Assembly (NCBI RefSeq): GCF_014649655.1
Contig: NZ_BMTL01000017.1
Span: 124,001-188,000, forward strand
DNA length: 64,000 nucleotides
DNA from: Streptomyces humidus
GTDB taxonomy: Bacteria; Actinomycetota; Actinomycetes; Streptomycetales; Streptomycetaceae
Direction: 5' to 3'
Shown piece by piece: positions 1-10,637 of the stretch. Both the position numbers and the translations under genes were made by a program. How positions within the stretch are numbered: the first letter of the stretch is position 1; each line of letters opens with the position of its first letter. The notes beneath the pieces are model-generated. The model had not been told where the DNA came from and did no database searches. It worked only from the letters and a program-made list of their open reading frames with translations.

Positions 1-258
1 GTCCCGCATGTCCCGTCCCCCTCCGGCGGTCACCGCTTTCCTTGGTCAAGTGTGCTGCGGTCGGCTGCGCAGCGCGAGGGGGCGTGGGCCCCTGCCGGCC
101 GCCCCGCGGACCCGTACTTCCCGAGCCCGTACTCCCCGCACCCTTCCCCGCGCTCCTCCTCTCCGCCCCGGTGTGCGGTCGCCCGGTCGCCGGGGTGACG
201 TCACCGGCGGGACATGCCTGCCGCCTCTCGGGCCGGGTACTGCGGCAGGATGGACTCC

Positions 259-2292
<2,034 letters not shown>

Positions 2293-2302
2293 CGGGCCCC
2301 GG

Positions 2303-3034
2303 CTACGGCCGGCCCGCGAACTCCGCCAGGGCGCGTTCCACGATGGCGACCAGCTGCTCGTGGTGCGCGCCCTTCCAGTAGGCGCGGCCGCAGGACCGGC
2401 ACTGGGCGAAGACGTCGTAGGACTGCTGGGTGCCCTGTCGCAGCCGGCCGGCGACCTCGTCCTTGCTGACCTGCCGCAGCAGGCCGTTGCAGGCGGTGCA
2501 CCTGGTCCAGGGGAGCAGTTCGGGCGCGAACCGGTCCAGGACGTCGCGGAGTTGTTCCTCGGGGGCGGTGCTGTAGACGTAGGCGCCGGCCCACAGTTCG
2601 CGGCGGCGCAGCAGGCCCCGGTCGCGGCTGAGCATGACCCGTTGTTCGGCTGCCGACCGGGCGGCGAGGGCCGGGTCTCCGATGTCGGTCGACTCGTAGG
2701 CCGCGTCGACGCCGAGCAGGCGCAGCCGGCGGGCGAGGGTGCCGAGGTGGACGTCGAGGAGGAAGCGCAGCGGGGCGCCCGGCACCCGCTGGGGCCGGGC
2801 GACCGGGCGCACGCTCACCGACTCACCGTCGGCGGGGATGTGCGAGACGGGCGTCTCCCGGCCGTCGACGAGCAGGGCGCCGACCTCGGTGAGGGGCACC
2901 CCGAGCGACTCGACGACATGGCCGAGGGTCGAGACGCCGTCGACGGCGAGGTCGGTGGGGCCGGCGCGCCGGGCGTGCGGGACGAACAGGGCCAGCTCGG
3001 GCGTGACTTCGACGCGGATCCGGTGTGCGTTCAC
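2303..3034 (-). CDS. Mut7-C RNase domain protein with ubiquitin-like N-terminus
   Basis: The first ~85 residues look like the Mut7-C ubiquitin-like domain. They are followed by the Mut7-C (DUF82) domain, which belongs to the PIN-like nucleases: FLLDVHLGTLARRLRLLG and the LSRDRGLLRR segment supply acidic residues. The C-terminal third has two CxxC pairs (RCTACNG and QCRSCGRAY) forming a zinc ribbon. This order (ubiquitin-like, PIN-like, zinc ribbon) is the usual one for the actinobacterial proteins. An RNase role is inferred from the fold. It starts at GTG and lies 33 bp downstream of the TetR gene on the same strand, so read-through from the exporter operon is possible. Confidence 0.85.
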   Translation of the reverse strand: MNAHRIRVEVTPELALFVPHARRAGPTDLAVDGVSTLGHVVESLGVPLTEVGALLVDGRETPVSHIPADGESVSVRPVARPQRVPGAPLRFLLDVHLGTLARRLRLLGVDAAYESTDIGDPALAARSAAEQRVMLSRDRGLLRRRELWAGAYVYSTAPEEQLRDVLDRFAPELLPWTRCTACNGLLRQVSKDEVAGRLRQGTQQSYDVFAQCRSCGRAYWKGAHHEQLVAIVERALAEFAGRP

Positions 3035-3067
3035 CTGGTCAGGATGGCACGGGGGAGCGGCCGGGGT

Positions 3068-3706
3068 TCAGCTGTCCTCCTCGCCCAGGCCGTGTTGCAG
3101 GACGTCCAGGGCGCGGTCGAGGAGGGCGGGGAAGTCGCCCTGGTGGCCGTTCTCCGCCCAGTACAGCGAGGTCTCCATCAGGCCTCCGGCGAGGGACATC
3201 GCGTGGACGCGGACCTCCAGGCTGTCGGGGTCGCGGCCGGTGCGTTCGGCGATCGCGCCGCAGAGCAGCCGGCCGGTGACCGACATGCTCTCCATCATCC
3301 GCGAGCGCACGGCCGGGACGTCGACGAGCAGCCGGGTGCGCAGCTTGGCCACCTCGAAGTCGTCCTTGATCCCGGTGCGGGCGGCCGCCAGCATGATGTG
3401 GCGGATGGAATCCGTCCAGGCCTCGTCCTTCGGGCGGGCCCGCAGTTCCTCCGCGAGGACCAGGTCGTACTCGTCCGTGAGGACGATGTCCTCCTTGGTC
3501 GGGAAGTAGCGGAAGACGGTCGACGGCGACACCTCGGCGCGTTCGGCGATCTGGTCGATCGTCGTGGCGTCGTAGCCCTGTTCCTCGACCAAGGCGTAGG
3601 TCGCGGCGCGGATCGCCTCGCGGGTCTTGATCTTCTTGCGCTCGCGGAGACCAGGTCGGGGGCGGTCGGCGGGAGGACTGATGCGTGCGGCCGTCATGGA
3701 ACTCAT
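3068..3706 (-). CDS. TetR-family transcriptional regulator
   Basis: A 212-residue TetR regulator. The N-terminal HTH lies at about residues 18-62, with the typical stretches TREAIRAATYALVEEQGYDA and VSPSTVFRYFPTKEDI, followed by a helical ligand-binding domain. Its ATG overlaps the stop of the upstream MFS exporter gene by four bases (ATGA), so the two are translationally coupled and the regulator is the downstream gene. The usual reading is a repressor of its own exporter operon that responds to an exported compound; the ligand cannot be told from sequence. A second in-frame ATG at 3697 is possible, but the coupled start fits better. Confidence 0.9.
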   Translation of the reverse strand: MSSMTAARISPPADRPRPGLRERKKIKTREAIRAATYALVEEQGYDATTIDQIAERAEVSPSTVFRYFPTKEDIVLTDEYDLVLAEELRARPKDEAWTDSIRHIMLAAARTGIKDDFEVAKLRTRLLVDVPAVRSRMMESMSVTGRLLCGAIAERTGRDPDSLEVRVHAMSLAGGLMETSLYWAENGHQGDFPALLDRALDVLQHGLGEEDS

Positions 3707-5280
3707 TGTCGGGCATCGGCCCTCGCGGCCACCACCGCGGGACCGGCTTCCTCGGCGTCGGCGTCGGCGGGCCGGCCGGGCCGGGTTCCGGGCAGGAAGG
3801 CGGCCGCCAGCAGCGCGGAGACCAGGGCGGCGATCCCGCACACCAGCAGGACGAGGCCCATGCCGTGGACGTAGGCGGCGTTCGCGGAGGCGGCGAGCGA
3901 GTCCGCGTGGGCCCGGTCGGCGATCACGTGGGCGGCGACCACCGAGTCGCCGGCGGTGTCGGCGACGCCGGCGGGCAGGCCGGTGACGTCGAGCCGGTCG
4001 CGGAAGGCGCCCGCGAGCAGGCTGCCGAGCAGGGCGACGCCGATCGCGCCGCCGACCTGGCGCAGCGTCATCAGCAGGCCGGAGCCGCTGCCCGCGCGGT
4101 CGGCCGGCAGCGCCCCCAGGGCGCCCGACATCGCGGGCACGACCGAGAAACCGAAGCCGAAGCCGACGACCGACAGCCACAGCACGGTGAAGCCGTATCC
4201 GGCGTCGACGCTCGTGCGGCTGCCGAGCAGCGCGGCGAAGGCCAGCACCACCAGCCCCGCGCTCACCACGGCCCGCGCCCCGAACCGGGCCACCACGGGC
4301 TGGGCGGCCCGGGCGGCGATGATCAGCCCGCCCATCATCGGCAGCAGCCGGACGCCGGTGCCGAGGGCGTCGTGGCCGAGGACGACCTGGAGGTAGGGGG
4401 GCAGCACGAAGAGCAGTCCGGACAGGACGAACATCACCAGGGTCGCGGCGAGCGTGTTGAACAGGAAGCCGCGGTGGGCGAGCAGCGTCATGTCCAGCAT
4501 GGGCCGTTCCACCCGACGCTCGCGCAGTACCAGCGCGGTGATCAGGACCGCCGCGGCGGCGAACGCGGTCAGTACCAGCGGGTCGCCCCAGCCTCGGGTG
4601 GGGGCCTCGATGATCGCGTAGACGAGGGCGCCGAGCCCGGCCGCGGTGAGCGCGGCGGAGGCGACGTCCACCCGAGGAGAGGCGGGGTCGCGGGTCTCGG
4701 GCAGCAGGAACACGCAGGCGGCGATGCCGAGCGCGGCCATGGGCAGGTTGATCAGGAAGACCGAGCCCCACCAGAAGTGGTCGAGCAGCCAGCCGCCGAT
4801 GATCGGTCCGAGCGGCAGGCCGAGTGTCGAGCCCGCCGAGACGATGCCGACGGCCTTGGTCCGCTCCCCGGGCGCGAACAGCGAGGGCAGCACGGACAGC
4901 GCGAGCGGGGTGACCAGGGCGGCTCCCACGCCCATCACGGCGCGGGCGGCGATCACGGCGTCGACGTCCCCGGCCAGGGCGCCGACCAGCGAGCCGACGA
5001 GGAAGATCCCGAGCCCGGTGATCAGCATCCGGCGCCTCCCGAACCGGTCGCCGAGGAGGCCTGCGGGGAGCATCAGCGCCGCGAAGACGACGATGTACGC
5101 GTCCGCCATCCACTGTTGTTCTTCGGTGGTGGCCCCGAGCCGCTCGGCCATGGTCGGCAGGGCCACATTGAGGATCGTCGTGTCGAAGCCGAGCGTGAGC
5201 ATGCTGGCGACCAGCGCGCCGAGGGCCCACCAGCGGCGGGGGTCGGACCCCACCGGGCTCGAATTGGTGACAGTAACCAT
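3703..5280 (-). CDS. MFS drug exporter, DHA2 (14-TMS) type
   Basis: A 525-residue major facilitator of the DHA2/EmrB-QacA type. The first segment carries the hallmark LGFDTTILNVALPTMAERLG, motif A is GDRFGRRRM after TM2, and the TM5 motif C region reads GIVSAGSTLGLPLGPIIGG. The length and hydrophobic pattern fit 14 transmembrane helices in the cytoplasmic membrane, working as a drug/proton antiporter. The gene leads an operon with the TetR gene (four-base overlap). No Shine-Dalgarno precedes the ATG, and a promoter ends only a few bases upstream, suggesting a leaderless message. The substrate is unknown. Confidence 0.93.
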   Translation of the reverse strand: MVTVTNSSPVGSDPRRWWALGALVASMLTLGFDTTILNVALPTMAERLGATTEEQQWMADAYIVVFAALMLPAGLLGDRFGRRRMLITGLGIFLVGSLVGALAGDVDAVIAARAVMGVGAALVTPLALSVLPSLFAPGERTKAVGIVSAGSTLGLPLGPIIGGWLLDHFWWGSVFLINLPMAALGIAACVFLLPETRDPASPRVDVASAALTAAGLGALVYAIIEAPTRGWGDPLVLTAFAAAAVLITALVLRERRVERPMLDMTLLAHRGFLFNTLAATLVMFVLSGLLFVLPPYLQVVLGHDALGTGVRLLPMMGGLIIAARAAQPVVARFGARAVVSAGLVVLAFAALLGSRTSVDAGYGFTVLWLSVVGFGFGFSVVPAMSGALGALPADRAGSGSGLLMTLRQVGGAIGVALLGSLLAGAFRDRLDVTGLPAGVADTAGDSVVAAHVIADRAHADSLAASANAAYVHGMGLVLLVCGIAALVSALLAAAFLPGTRPGRPADADAEEAGPAVVAARADARQ

Positions 5281-5320
5281 GAATTGAGAGTAGCTTCCAA
5301 AAGATGGTGGCTGTCAATCT
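5281..5320 (-). promoter_or_regulatory. Candidate leaderless promoter of MFS-tetR operon
   Basis: On the minus strand TTGACA (5312-5317) is followed after 19 bases by TACTCT (5287-5292). The ATG at 5280 begins only six bases further, so transcription would start at or next to the start codon. No purine-rich ribosome binding site lies between. A TetR operator is expected here, but I see only weak dyad symmetry. Confidence 0.5.
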
Positions 5321-5343
5321 TTCGGCTTCCGGCGCACGAAAAT

Positions 5344-5369
5344 CGGCCACGGCTCGAGAGCCGTGGCCG
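5344..5369 (-). terminator. Stem-loop terminator after hemolysin III gene
   Basis: A perfect 11-bp stem (CGGCCACGGCT with AGCCGTGGCCG) around a four-base loop lies 29 bp beyond the stop of the hemolysin III gene and before the MFS promoter. There is no T-tract, which is common for Streptomyces terminators. Confidence 0.65.
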
Positions 5370-5397
5370 AGGTGACGGAGACGCGCCGCCGGCGCCG

Positions 5398-6111
5398 TCA
5401 TCCGTGCCGGTACGCCACCAGGGAGATGCCGACGTAGTGCACGACGAACGCGGCGAGCGTGAGCGAGTGGAACACCTCGTGGAAGCCGAACCAGCGCGGG
5501 GAGGGGTTGGGGCGCTTGATGCCGTAGATCACGCCGCCCGCGCTGTACAGGAGTCCGCCGACGATCACCAGGATCAGCACCGCGACGCCGCCGGCGTGCA
5601 GGAAGTCCGGCAGGAAGAAGACGGCCGCCCAGCCCATCGCGATGTAGCAGGGGGTGTAGAGCCAGCGCGGGGCGCCGACCCAGAAGACGCGGAAGGCGAT
5701 CCCGGCGAGCGCCGCCGCCCAGATGCCCCACAGCAGCCAGCGCCCCTTGGAGCCCGGCAGGAGCAGCAGGGCGAGCGGGGTGTAGGTGCCCGCGATGATC
5801 AGGAAGATGTTCGCGTGGTCCAGCCTGCGCAGGACGCGGTCCATGCGCGGACTCCAGTCCCCCCGGTGGTACAGGGCGCTGACGCCGAACAGGAGGCAGG
5901 CGGTGAGGGCGTAGACGCCGCAGGCGATGCGCCCGCGGGGGGAGTCGGCGAGTGCGGTGAGCACGAGGCCTGCGACGAGGGCGGCCGGAAACATTCCGAG
6001 ATGCAGCCAGCCGCGGAGCCTGGGCTTGACCGGGTGCGGCAGGGAGAGCGCCACGGGGCCGTGGCCGTCGGCCGGCGTGTCCGTGGGCGCGTCGGGAGCG
6101 GACGCAGTCAT
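5398..6111 (-). CDS. trhA: Hemolysin III / TrhA family membrane protein (PAQR)
   Basis: A 237-residue integral membrane protein of the TrhA/YqfA (PAQR) family with seven predicted helices. Family signatures are visible: SALYHR after the second helix, the DHANIFLIIAGTYTPL segment, and a C-terminal FHEVFHSLTLAAF with the conserved histidines that form the metal site in PAQR proteins. In other bacteria the family has been tied to membrane energetics or fluidity rather than haemolysis. The gene is monocistronic with its own terminator. The sequence before the ATG has no clear ribosome binding site, and a TACGAT -10-like element lies seven bases upstream, so it may be leaderless. Confidence 0.9.
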   Translation of the reverse strand: MTASAPDAPTDTPADGHGPVALSLPHPVKPRLRGWLHLGMFPAALVAGLVLTALADSPRGRIACGVYALTACLLFGVSALYHRGDWSPRMDRVLRRLDHANIFLIIAGTYTPLALLLLPGSKGRWLLWGIWAAALAGIAFRVFWVGAPRWLYTPCYIAMGWAAVFFLPDFLHAGGVAVLILVIVGGLLYSAGGVIYGIKRPNPSPRWFGFHEVFHSLTLAAFVVHYVGISLVAYRHG

Positions 6112-6118
6112 GCGCGCA

Positions 6119-6141
6119 ATCGTACCTACGTGCCCGTAGGT
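6119..6141 (-). promoter_or_regulatory. Candidate promoter/operator of hemolysin III gene
   Basis: On the minus strand a TACGAT hexamer (6119-6124) lies seven bases before the ATG. It partly overlaps a perfect inverted repeat, ACCTACG (6124-6130) and CGTAGGT (6135-6141), separated by four bases. A repeat touching a -10 element suits a repressor site; the regulator is unknown. Confidence 0.4.
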
Positions 6142-6428
6142 CGCGGCTCTCCGCGGTCGGACCGTGCGCCGGGAGTGGCCGACGTCTCAGGGGAGTTCGG
6201 TCAACGGGCGACCGGCCGAACGTCAAGTGGACGCAAAGTGACGGCTCTACACGTGGCCATCCTCACTCCGCTCACCTGTGAGGCCCTCTGGACATATGGG
6301 CGGTATCATCGGATGATCAAATGAGTGCGGTCGACACCGGATGAGCGCCCAAGGTCAACACCGAGACGCATCCGGGTCGCAGCCCCCACGGGGCCTCCAA
6401 CAAAAAATCCCTCTTTATAGGAGCAAAC
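6142..6428. other. Intergenic leader upstream of PEP carboxykinase gene
   Basis: About 290 bp between divergent genes with no ORF of coding character; it must hold the pckG promoter. Around 6300-6420 it is less GC-rich than its surroundings. It contains the ATCATC-G-GATGAT palindrome listed separately and ends with the AGGAG ribosome binding site at 6419-6423. I could not assign a convincing -35/-10 pair. Confidence 0.5.
6305..6317. promoter_or_regulatory. ATCATC-G-GATGAT palindrome upstream of pckG
   Basis: A perfect six-base inverted repeat around one central base lies about 110 bp before the PEP carboxykinase start. It has the size of a dimeric regulator site. No known regulator can be assigned. 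Confidence 0.35.
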
Positions 6429-8252
6429 GTGGCGCGCGACATAGCGGCTCCCCCCGTCATCCCCACCGACCACCAGGAACTCGTCTCCTGGGTGAACGAG
6501 ATTGCCGAACTGACGCAGCCGGACGACGTCGTCTGGTGTGACGGATCCGAGGCCGAGTACGAGCGCCTGTGCGGGGAGCTCGTCGAGAAGGGCACCTTCA
6601 AGCGCCTCGACCCGGTCAAGCGCCCCAACTCCTACTACGCCGCCTCCGATCCCACCGACGTCGCGCGCGTCGAGGACCGGACCTTCATCTGCTCCGAGAA
6701 GGAGGAGGACGCGGGCCCGACCAACCACTGGAAGGCCCCCGCCGAGATGCGGGAGATCTTCGCCGGCGAAAAGGGCCTGTTCCGCGGCTCGATGCGCGGC
6801 CGCACGATGTACGTCGTCCCCTTCTGCATGGGCCCGCTCGGCTCGGACCTCTCCGCGATCGGCGTCGAGATCACCGACTCCGCCTACGTCGCCGTGTCCA
6901 TGCGCACCATGACCCGCATGGGACAGCCGGTGCTGGACGAACTCGGCTCCGACGGTTTCTTCGTGCGTGCCGTGCACACGCTCGGAGCGCCGCTGGCCGA
7001 GGGTGAGGCGGACGTTCCGTGGCCGTGCAACTCCACCAAGTACATCTCGCACTTCCCCGAGAGCCGCGAGATCTGGTCCTACGGCTCGGGCTACGGCGGC
7101 AACGCCCTGCTCGGCAAGAAGTGCTACGCCCTGCGCATCGCCTCGGTCATGGCCCGCGACGAGGGCTGGCTCGCCGAGCACATGCTGATCCTCAAGCTCA
7201 CCCCGCCCACCGGTGAGTCCAAGTACGTGGCCGCGGCCTTCCCGAGCGCCTGCGGCAAGACCAACCTCGCCATGCTGGAGCCGACGGTCTCCGGCTGGAC
7301 CGTGGAGACCATCGGCGACGACATCGCCTGGATGCGCTTCGGCGAGGACGGCCGGCTGTACGCCATCAACCCCGAGGCCGGCTTCTTCGGCGTCGCGCCC
7401 GGCACCGGTGAGCACACCAACGCCAACGCGATGAAGACGCTGTGGGGCAACTCGGTGTTCACCAACGTCGCTCTCACCGACGACAACGACGTCTGGTGGG
7501 AGGGCATGACGGAGGAGACCCCCGCCCACCTCACCGACTGGAAGGGCAACGACTGGACGCCGCAGTCCGGCGTCCCGGCCGCGCACCCCAACGCCCGCTT
7601 CACCACCCCCGCCGCCCAGTGCCCGATCATCGCGCCCGAGTGGGAGAGCCCCCGGGGCGTGCCGATCTCCGCGATCCTCTTCGGCGGCCGGCGCGCGAGT
7701 GCGGTCCCGCTGGTGACCGAGTCCTTCGACTGGAACCACGGCGTCTTCCTCGGCGCCAACGTGGCCAGCGAGAAGACCGCCGCGGCCGAGGGCAAGGTCG
7801 GCGAGCTGCGCCGCGACCCCTTCGCCATGCTGCCGTTCTGCGGCTACAACATGGGCGACTACATGGGCCACTGGGTCGACGTCGCCAAGGGCAGGGACCA
7901 GGCGAAACTGCCGAAGATCTACTACGTCAACTGGTTCCGCAAGAACGACGAGGGCAAGTTCGTCTGGCCCGGCTTCGGCGAGAACAGCCGCGTCCTGAAG
8001 TGGATCGTGGAGCGCCTGGACGGCCGCGCCGAGGGCGTCGAGACCCCGATCGGCGTCCTGCCGACCAAGGAGGCCCTCGACACCAAGGGCCTCGACCTCG
8101 CCGACGAGGACCTCGACTTCCTCCTCACCGTCGACAAGGAGATCTGGCGCGAGGAGGCCGCCCTGGTCCCCGGGCACCTCGACACCTTCGGCGACCACAC
8201 CCCGAAGGAACTGTGGGACGAGTACCGCGCGCTGGTGGAGCGCCTGGGCTGA
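6429..8252 (+). CDS. pckG: Phosphoenolpyruvate carboxykinase (GTP)
   Basis: Catalyses oxaloacetate + GTP to phosphoenolpyruvate + GDP + CO2, the entry step of gluconeogenesis, in the cytosol. The 607 residues match the GTP-dependent class. Visible motifs are the PEPCK-specific P-loop FPSACGKTN (272-280), the adjacent metal site GDDIAWM, and the substrate-binding segments RTMYVVPFCMGPLGS and WPCNSTKYISHFP. It starts at GTG with AGGAG at 6419-6423, five bases upstream. The gene is monocistronic and ends in very strong hairpins shared with the convergent operon. Its long leader with a palindrome suggests carbon-source control, but no regulator is recognisable. Confidence 0.97.
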   Translation: MARDIAAPPVIPTDHQELVSWVNEIAELTQPDDVVWCDGSEAEYERLCGELVEKGTFKRLDPVKRPNSYYAASDPTDVARVEDRTFICSEKEEDAGPTNHWKAPAEMREIFAGEKGLFRGSMRGRTMYVVPFCMGPLGSDLSAIGVEITDSAYVAVSMRTMTRMGQPVLDELGSDGFFVRAVHTLGAPLAEGEADVPWPCNSTKYISHFPESREIWSYGSGYGGNALLGKKCYALRIASVMARDEGWLAEHMLILKLTPPTGESKYVAAAFPSACGKTNLAMLEPTVSGWTVETIGDDIAWMRFGEDGRLYAINPEAGFFGVAPGTGEHTNANAMKTLWGNSVFTNVALTDDNDVWWEGMTEETPAHLTDWKGNDWTPQSGVPAAHPNARFTTPAAQCPIIAPEWESPRGVPISAILFGGRRASAVPLVTESFDWNHGVFLGANVASEKTAAAEGKVGELRRDPFAMLPFCGYNMGDYMGHWVDVAKGRDQAKLPKIYYVNWFRKNDEGKFVWPGFGENSRVLKWIVERLDGRAEGVETPIGVLPTKEALDTKGLDLADEDLDFLLTVDKEIWREEAALVPGHLDTFGDHTPKELWDEYRALVERLG

Positions 8253-8269
8253 GTCCCGCCCCGAAGACT

Positions 8270-8321
8270 CCGCGGCCGGCACGGGATTGCCCTGACCAGT
8301 GATCGTCACGGCCGGCCGCGG
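8270..8321. terminator. Inverted repeat after pckG
   Basis: CCGCGGCCGGC at 8270-8280 pairs perfectly with GCCGGCCGCGG at 8311-8321 across a 30-base loop, starting 18 bp after the pckG stop. It is the first of three successive dyads between these convergent genes. Confidence 0.45.
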
Positions 8322-8335
8322 TGCGAACCGGCGAG

Positions 8336-8413
8336 CCGCGTACAACGGCGTACGCGGTCATGGGCCCGTCGCCGTCTTCCCGTCAGCCCCGACGGGAAGA
8401 CGACGACGGGCCC
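8336..8413. terminator. Double hairpin, likely bidirectional terminator
   Basis: Two stem-loops in a row. CCGCGTAC pairs with GTACGCGG (8336-8357). Then comes a very long stem with arms at 8362-8384 and 8391-8413, 22 of 23 positions paired around a six-base loop. It lies between convergent pckG and the TelA operon and can work in both directions. Confidence 0.65.
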
Positions 8414-8416
8414 TCG

Positions 8417-8520
8417 CCTGTCCTCGCCGGCCTGTCCCCGCCGGCCTGCGGCGGTCCGTCTCCGCCGGTTGTCGCTGCCTGTCGTCTCCACCGGTTCCCG
8501 TCTCTACCGGTTCCTGTCCT
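8417..8520. repeat. Degenerate tandem repeat ending in CCGG
   Basis: Successive units such as CCTGTCCTCGCCGG, CCTGTCCCCGCCGG and TTCCCGTCTCTACCGG, 14 to 26 bases long, each ending in an NCCGG-like block. The tract overlaps the 3' end of the small membrane protein gene (stop at 8504). The first two units are nearly identical and the later ones have diverged. Confidence 0.45.
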
Positions 8521-9106
8521 CCAGGTAGCGGGTGTGCGTCTCCTGCCGCCGTGCCTCGATATCCCGCAAGCCGGCCGTCAGCCGCTCGGCCTCCTCCTGG
8601 AGGAGCGTCAACTGCCGTTCCAGATGGCGCTCCGGAGGCTCCTGCCCGGGTGTCATCCGCGTCCACCAGCGCGCCCGTACGAAGCTGTCGACGGCCTCGG
8701 GAAGATCCTGGCGGACGGTCCGGGACAGGGCGTGGACGCCGTCCGGGTCCTGGGCGAGGAGTTCGCCGACCCAGCCGGGCTCCAGCAGCGCGGCCAGCAG
8801 GCCGGTGAGCTCGGTGAGGCGTCCGGCGGCGGCCGGGGGCAGGTCGACCTCGGCGAGATAGCCGCCGAGCCGTTCGAAGTCGCCGCGCACCTCGTCCAGT
8901 CGGGCCGACGGATCAGGGAAGCCGGGCAGCGGCGGCCGCTCCGGCGGGGCGATCAGCGCACCCGCGCCGTACAGACCGGCGACGACCACCGGCCACAAGG
9001 GCCCTGCCACCCCCGCGAACGTCAGCGCCAGGCCCACCAGCCCGCAGGCGCTGCCGGCGATGTTCTTCCGGGACTCCAGGTATCCGACGAACCTACTGGT
9101 AGCCAC
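8504..9106 (-). CDS. Small membrane protein of TelA/VWA operon, function unknown
   Basis: A 200-residue protein I cannot assign to a named family. Residues ~15-52 hold two closely spaced hydrophobic segments (IAGSACGLVGLALTFAGVAG and a second reaching GAGALIA). The remainder is soluble and helical, with a charged C-terminal stretch from about residue 155 (LERQLTLLQEEAERL) likely to form a coiled coil. It is the last gene of a four-gene operon and overlaps the 3' end of the VWA lipoprotein gene by 14 bp, so it is translationally coupled. By context it is a membrane partner of the TelA-like and VWA proteins. Confidence 0.75.
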   Translation of the reverse strand: MATSRFVGYLESRKNIAGSACGLVGLALTFAGVAGPLWPVVVAGLYGAGALIAPPERPPLPGFPDPSARLDEVRGDFERLGGYLAEVDLPPAAAGRLTELTGLLAALLEPGWVGELLAQDPDGVHALSRTVRQDLPEAVDSFVRARWWTRMTPGQEPPERHLERQLTLLQEEAERLTAGLRDIEARRQETHTRYLEDRNR

Positions 9107-10637
9107 GGATCTCCTCGAAGGCGCCGTCCAGCGAGCCCTGCCGGGCGTCGAACAGCCGGCCGCCGGTCAGCTCGGCGATGTGCTGAAGCTCCGCGCGGTC
9201 GGAGTCGCCGAAGAGGACGGTGAAGACGGGGATGTCCCGCCGCGCCCCGGCGAGCCCCTGGTAGAAGGCGTCGAAGTCGTCGGCGTCGTCGCCTCTGGTG
9301 TTCTCGCCGTCCGTCATCAGCACGATCGAGGTGAAGACGTCCCGGTCCGTGCCCAGATGGTCGTAGGCCTTCTCCAGCGAGGTGTAGATCGCGGTCTCGC
9401 CCTCGGCCCTGAGCTTCGCGGCGTCCGCCCGGATCGCGGCGAGCCCGGCCTCCGGGGCGGCGGGGCTGACGACATGCGTGGCGACGCTCTTCACGTCCGA
9501 GCCGAACGGCATCAGCGTCACCTCCTCGCGGTCGCGGAAGTCGCCGGTGAGGTCGGCGAGGGCGTCCTTCAGGCGGTTCAGCCGCTCGCCCTCCATCGAG
9601 CCGGAGGTGTCGAGGACGTACACGGTCCGCGAAGGCCGGCGCAGCTCGTTCTCGTAGGCGTCGAGCAGCCCGTCGGCGACGGAACGGCTGCCGGGGAAGG
9701 GCAGTTCACGGCGGCGCGCGGTGTCCAGGCCCGCCGCCGGAGGCACGGAGGGGACGACGGGACGGCGGTGCGTCCGGGCGGTGATCAGCCGCTGGACGGC
9801 CTCCGTGCGCAGGGCGTCGGTCACCCGCTTGACGTTCGTGCGGGTCGTCGCGTCGGTCGAGGCGAGGGACGACAGCGGGTAGTCGGCGGTGACGACGCCG
9901 TCCGTCGGGCGGATCACCGTCAGCCCCGGGATTCCCTTCAGCACCGACTCGTAGTTGAGCAGCGCGTCGACGTCCGCGTGCCGGGCGTACGCGCTCGCCA
10001 GCCAGCCTGACGAACCCGACGTCAGCCGCTGCCCCTCGAAGAACTCCCGCAGCCTCGGGGCCGCCTTCGCGACGTCGGCGTCGGTGAGCGCCGACTGGGC
10101 TCCCGAGAGCGCCGAGGCGACCGAGATCAGCGTGGCGAAGCCGGAGTTCGAGCGGGCCGGGTCGGTCATGCCGTAGGTGAGCCTCCCGTCCCGGACCGCC
10201 TGCTCGATCTGCGACCAGGTGACCTGGCCGGCCGTCCAGCCGAGGGCGCCGAGTTCGGAGGTCTTCACGCCCAGGGCCACCGGGCTCGACATGACCGGCG
10301 TCTCCGAGACGACCTTCCCGGCCGCGTCGGGGCGCAGCCGCAGATAGGCGCCGGAGGACAGCCACACGGCGTCGTACTTCCCGTCGGCGCCGCCCTTCGC
10401 CAGCAGGTTCACGGCGTCCAGGGTGCCCGTGTAGGTGGGCCGGACCCTGACGCCGGTCTCCTTGCGGACCTGCTCCAGCACGGGCGTCATGTCGCTGAGC
10501 TCACTGGAGGCGAGGACCCGGAGCGTGCCGGGTTCAGGGGCGGCGGGGTCCTCGGCCCGGTCTTCCTGCGCAGAGCAGGCGGTCAGCAGGAGAGCGAGGG
10601 CCGTCAGCGCGAGAAGACTCCGGCGGGGGCGGCTCAT
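9093..10637 (-). CDS. Lipoprotein with solute-binding and von Willebrand A domains
   Basis: A 514-residue lipoprotein: signal peptide with lipobox LLTAC (Cys21). Residues ~35-290 resemble an extracellular solute-binding fold (TLRVLASSELSDMTPVLEQV onward). Residues ~335-514 form a VWA domain whose MIDAS motif DTSGS (D343, S345, S347) is intact, followed by the LMTDGENTRGDD segment that supplies the last metal ligands. It should sit on the outer face of the membrane. The ATG overlaps the TelA stop by four bases. VWA proteins paired with TelA-type proteins are known from tellurite-resistance-like gene sets; the substrate here is unknown. Annotators often name this architecture substrate-binding and VWA domain protein. 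Confidence 0.85.
   Translation of the reverse strand: MSRPRRSLLALTALALLLTACSAQEDRAEDPAAPEPGTLRVLASSELSDMTPVLEQVRKETGVRVRPTYTGTLDAVNLLAKGGADGKYDAVWLSSGAYLRLRPDAAGKVVSETPVMSSPVALGVKTSELGALGWTAGQVTWSQIEQAVRDGRLTYGMTDPARSNSGFATLISVASALSGAQSALTDADVAKAAPRLREFFEGQRLTSGSSGWLASAYARHADVDALLNYESVLKGIPGLTVIRPTDGVVTADYPLSSLASTDATTRTNVKRVTDALRTEAVQRLITARTHRRPVVPSVPPAAGLDTARRRELPFPGSRSVADGLLDAYENELRRPSRTVYVLDTSGSMEGERLNRLKDALADLTGDFRDREEVTLMPFGSDVKSVATHVVSPAAPEAGLAAIRADAAKLRAEGETAIYTSLEKAYDHLGTDRDVFTSIVLMTDGENTRGDDADDFDAFYQGLAGARRDIPVFTVLFGDSDRAELQHIAELTGGRLFDARQGSLDGAFEEIRGYQ

Noticed and set aside
3068..6226. Very long minus-strand open frame spanning three genes
   Set aside because: Only its last ~210 codons are a gene (tetR). 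The rest is an out-of-frame reading of the MFS and hemolysin III genes, kept open by high GC.
3685..6324. Long plus-strand frame opposite the exporter genes
   Set aside because: Antisense shadow; Gln/Gly/Ala/Arg-rich translation without any family motif.
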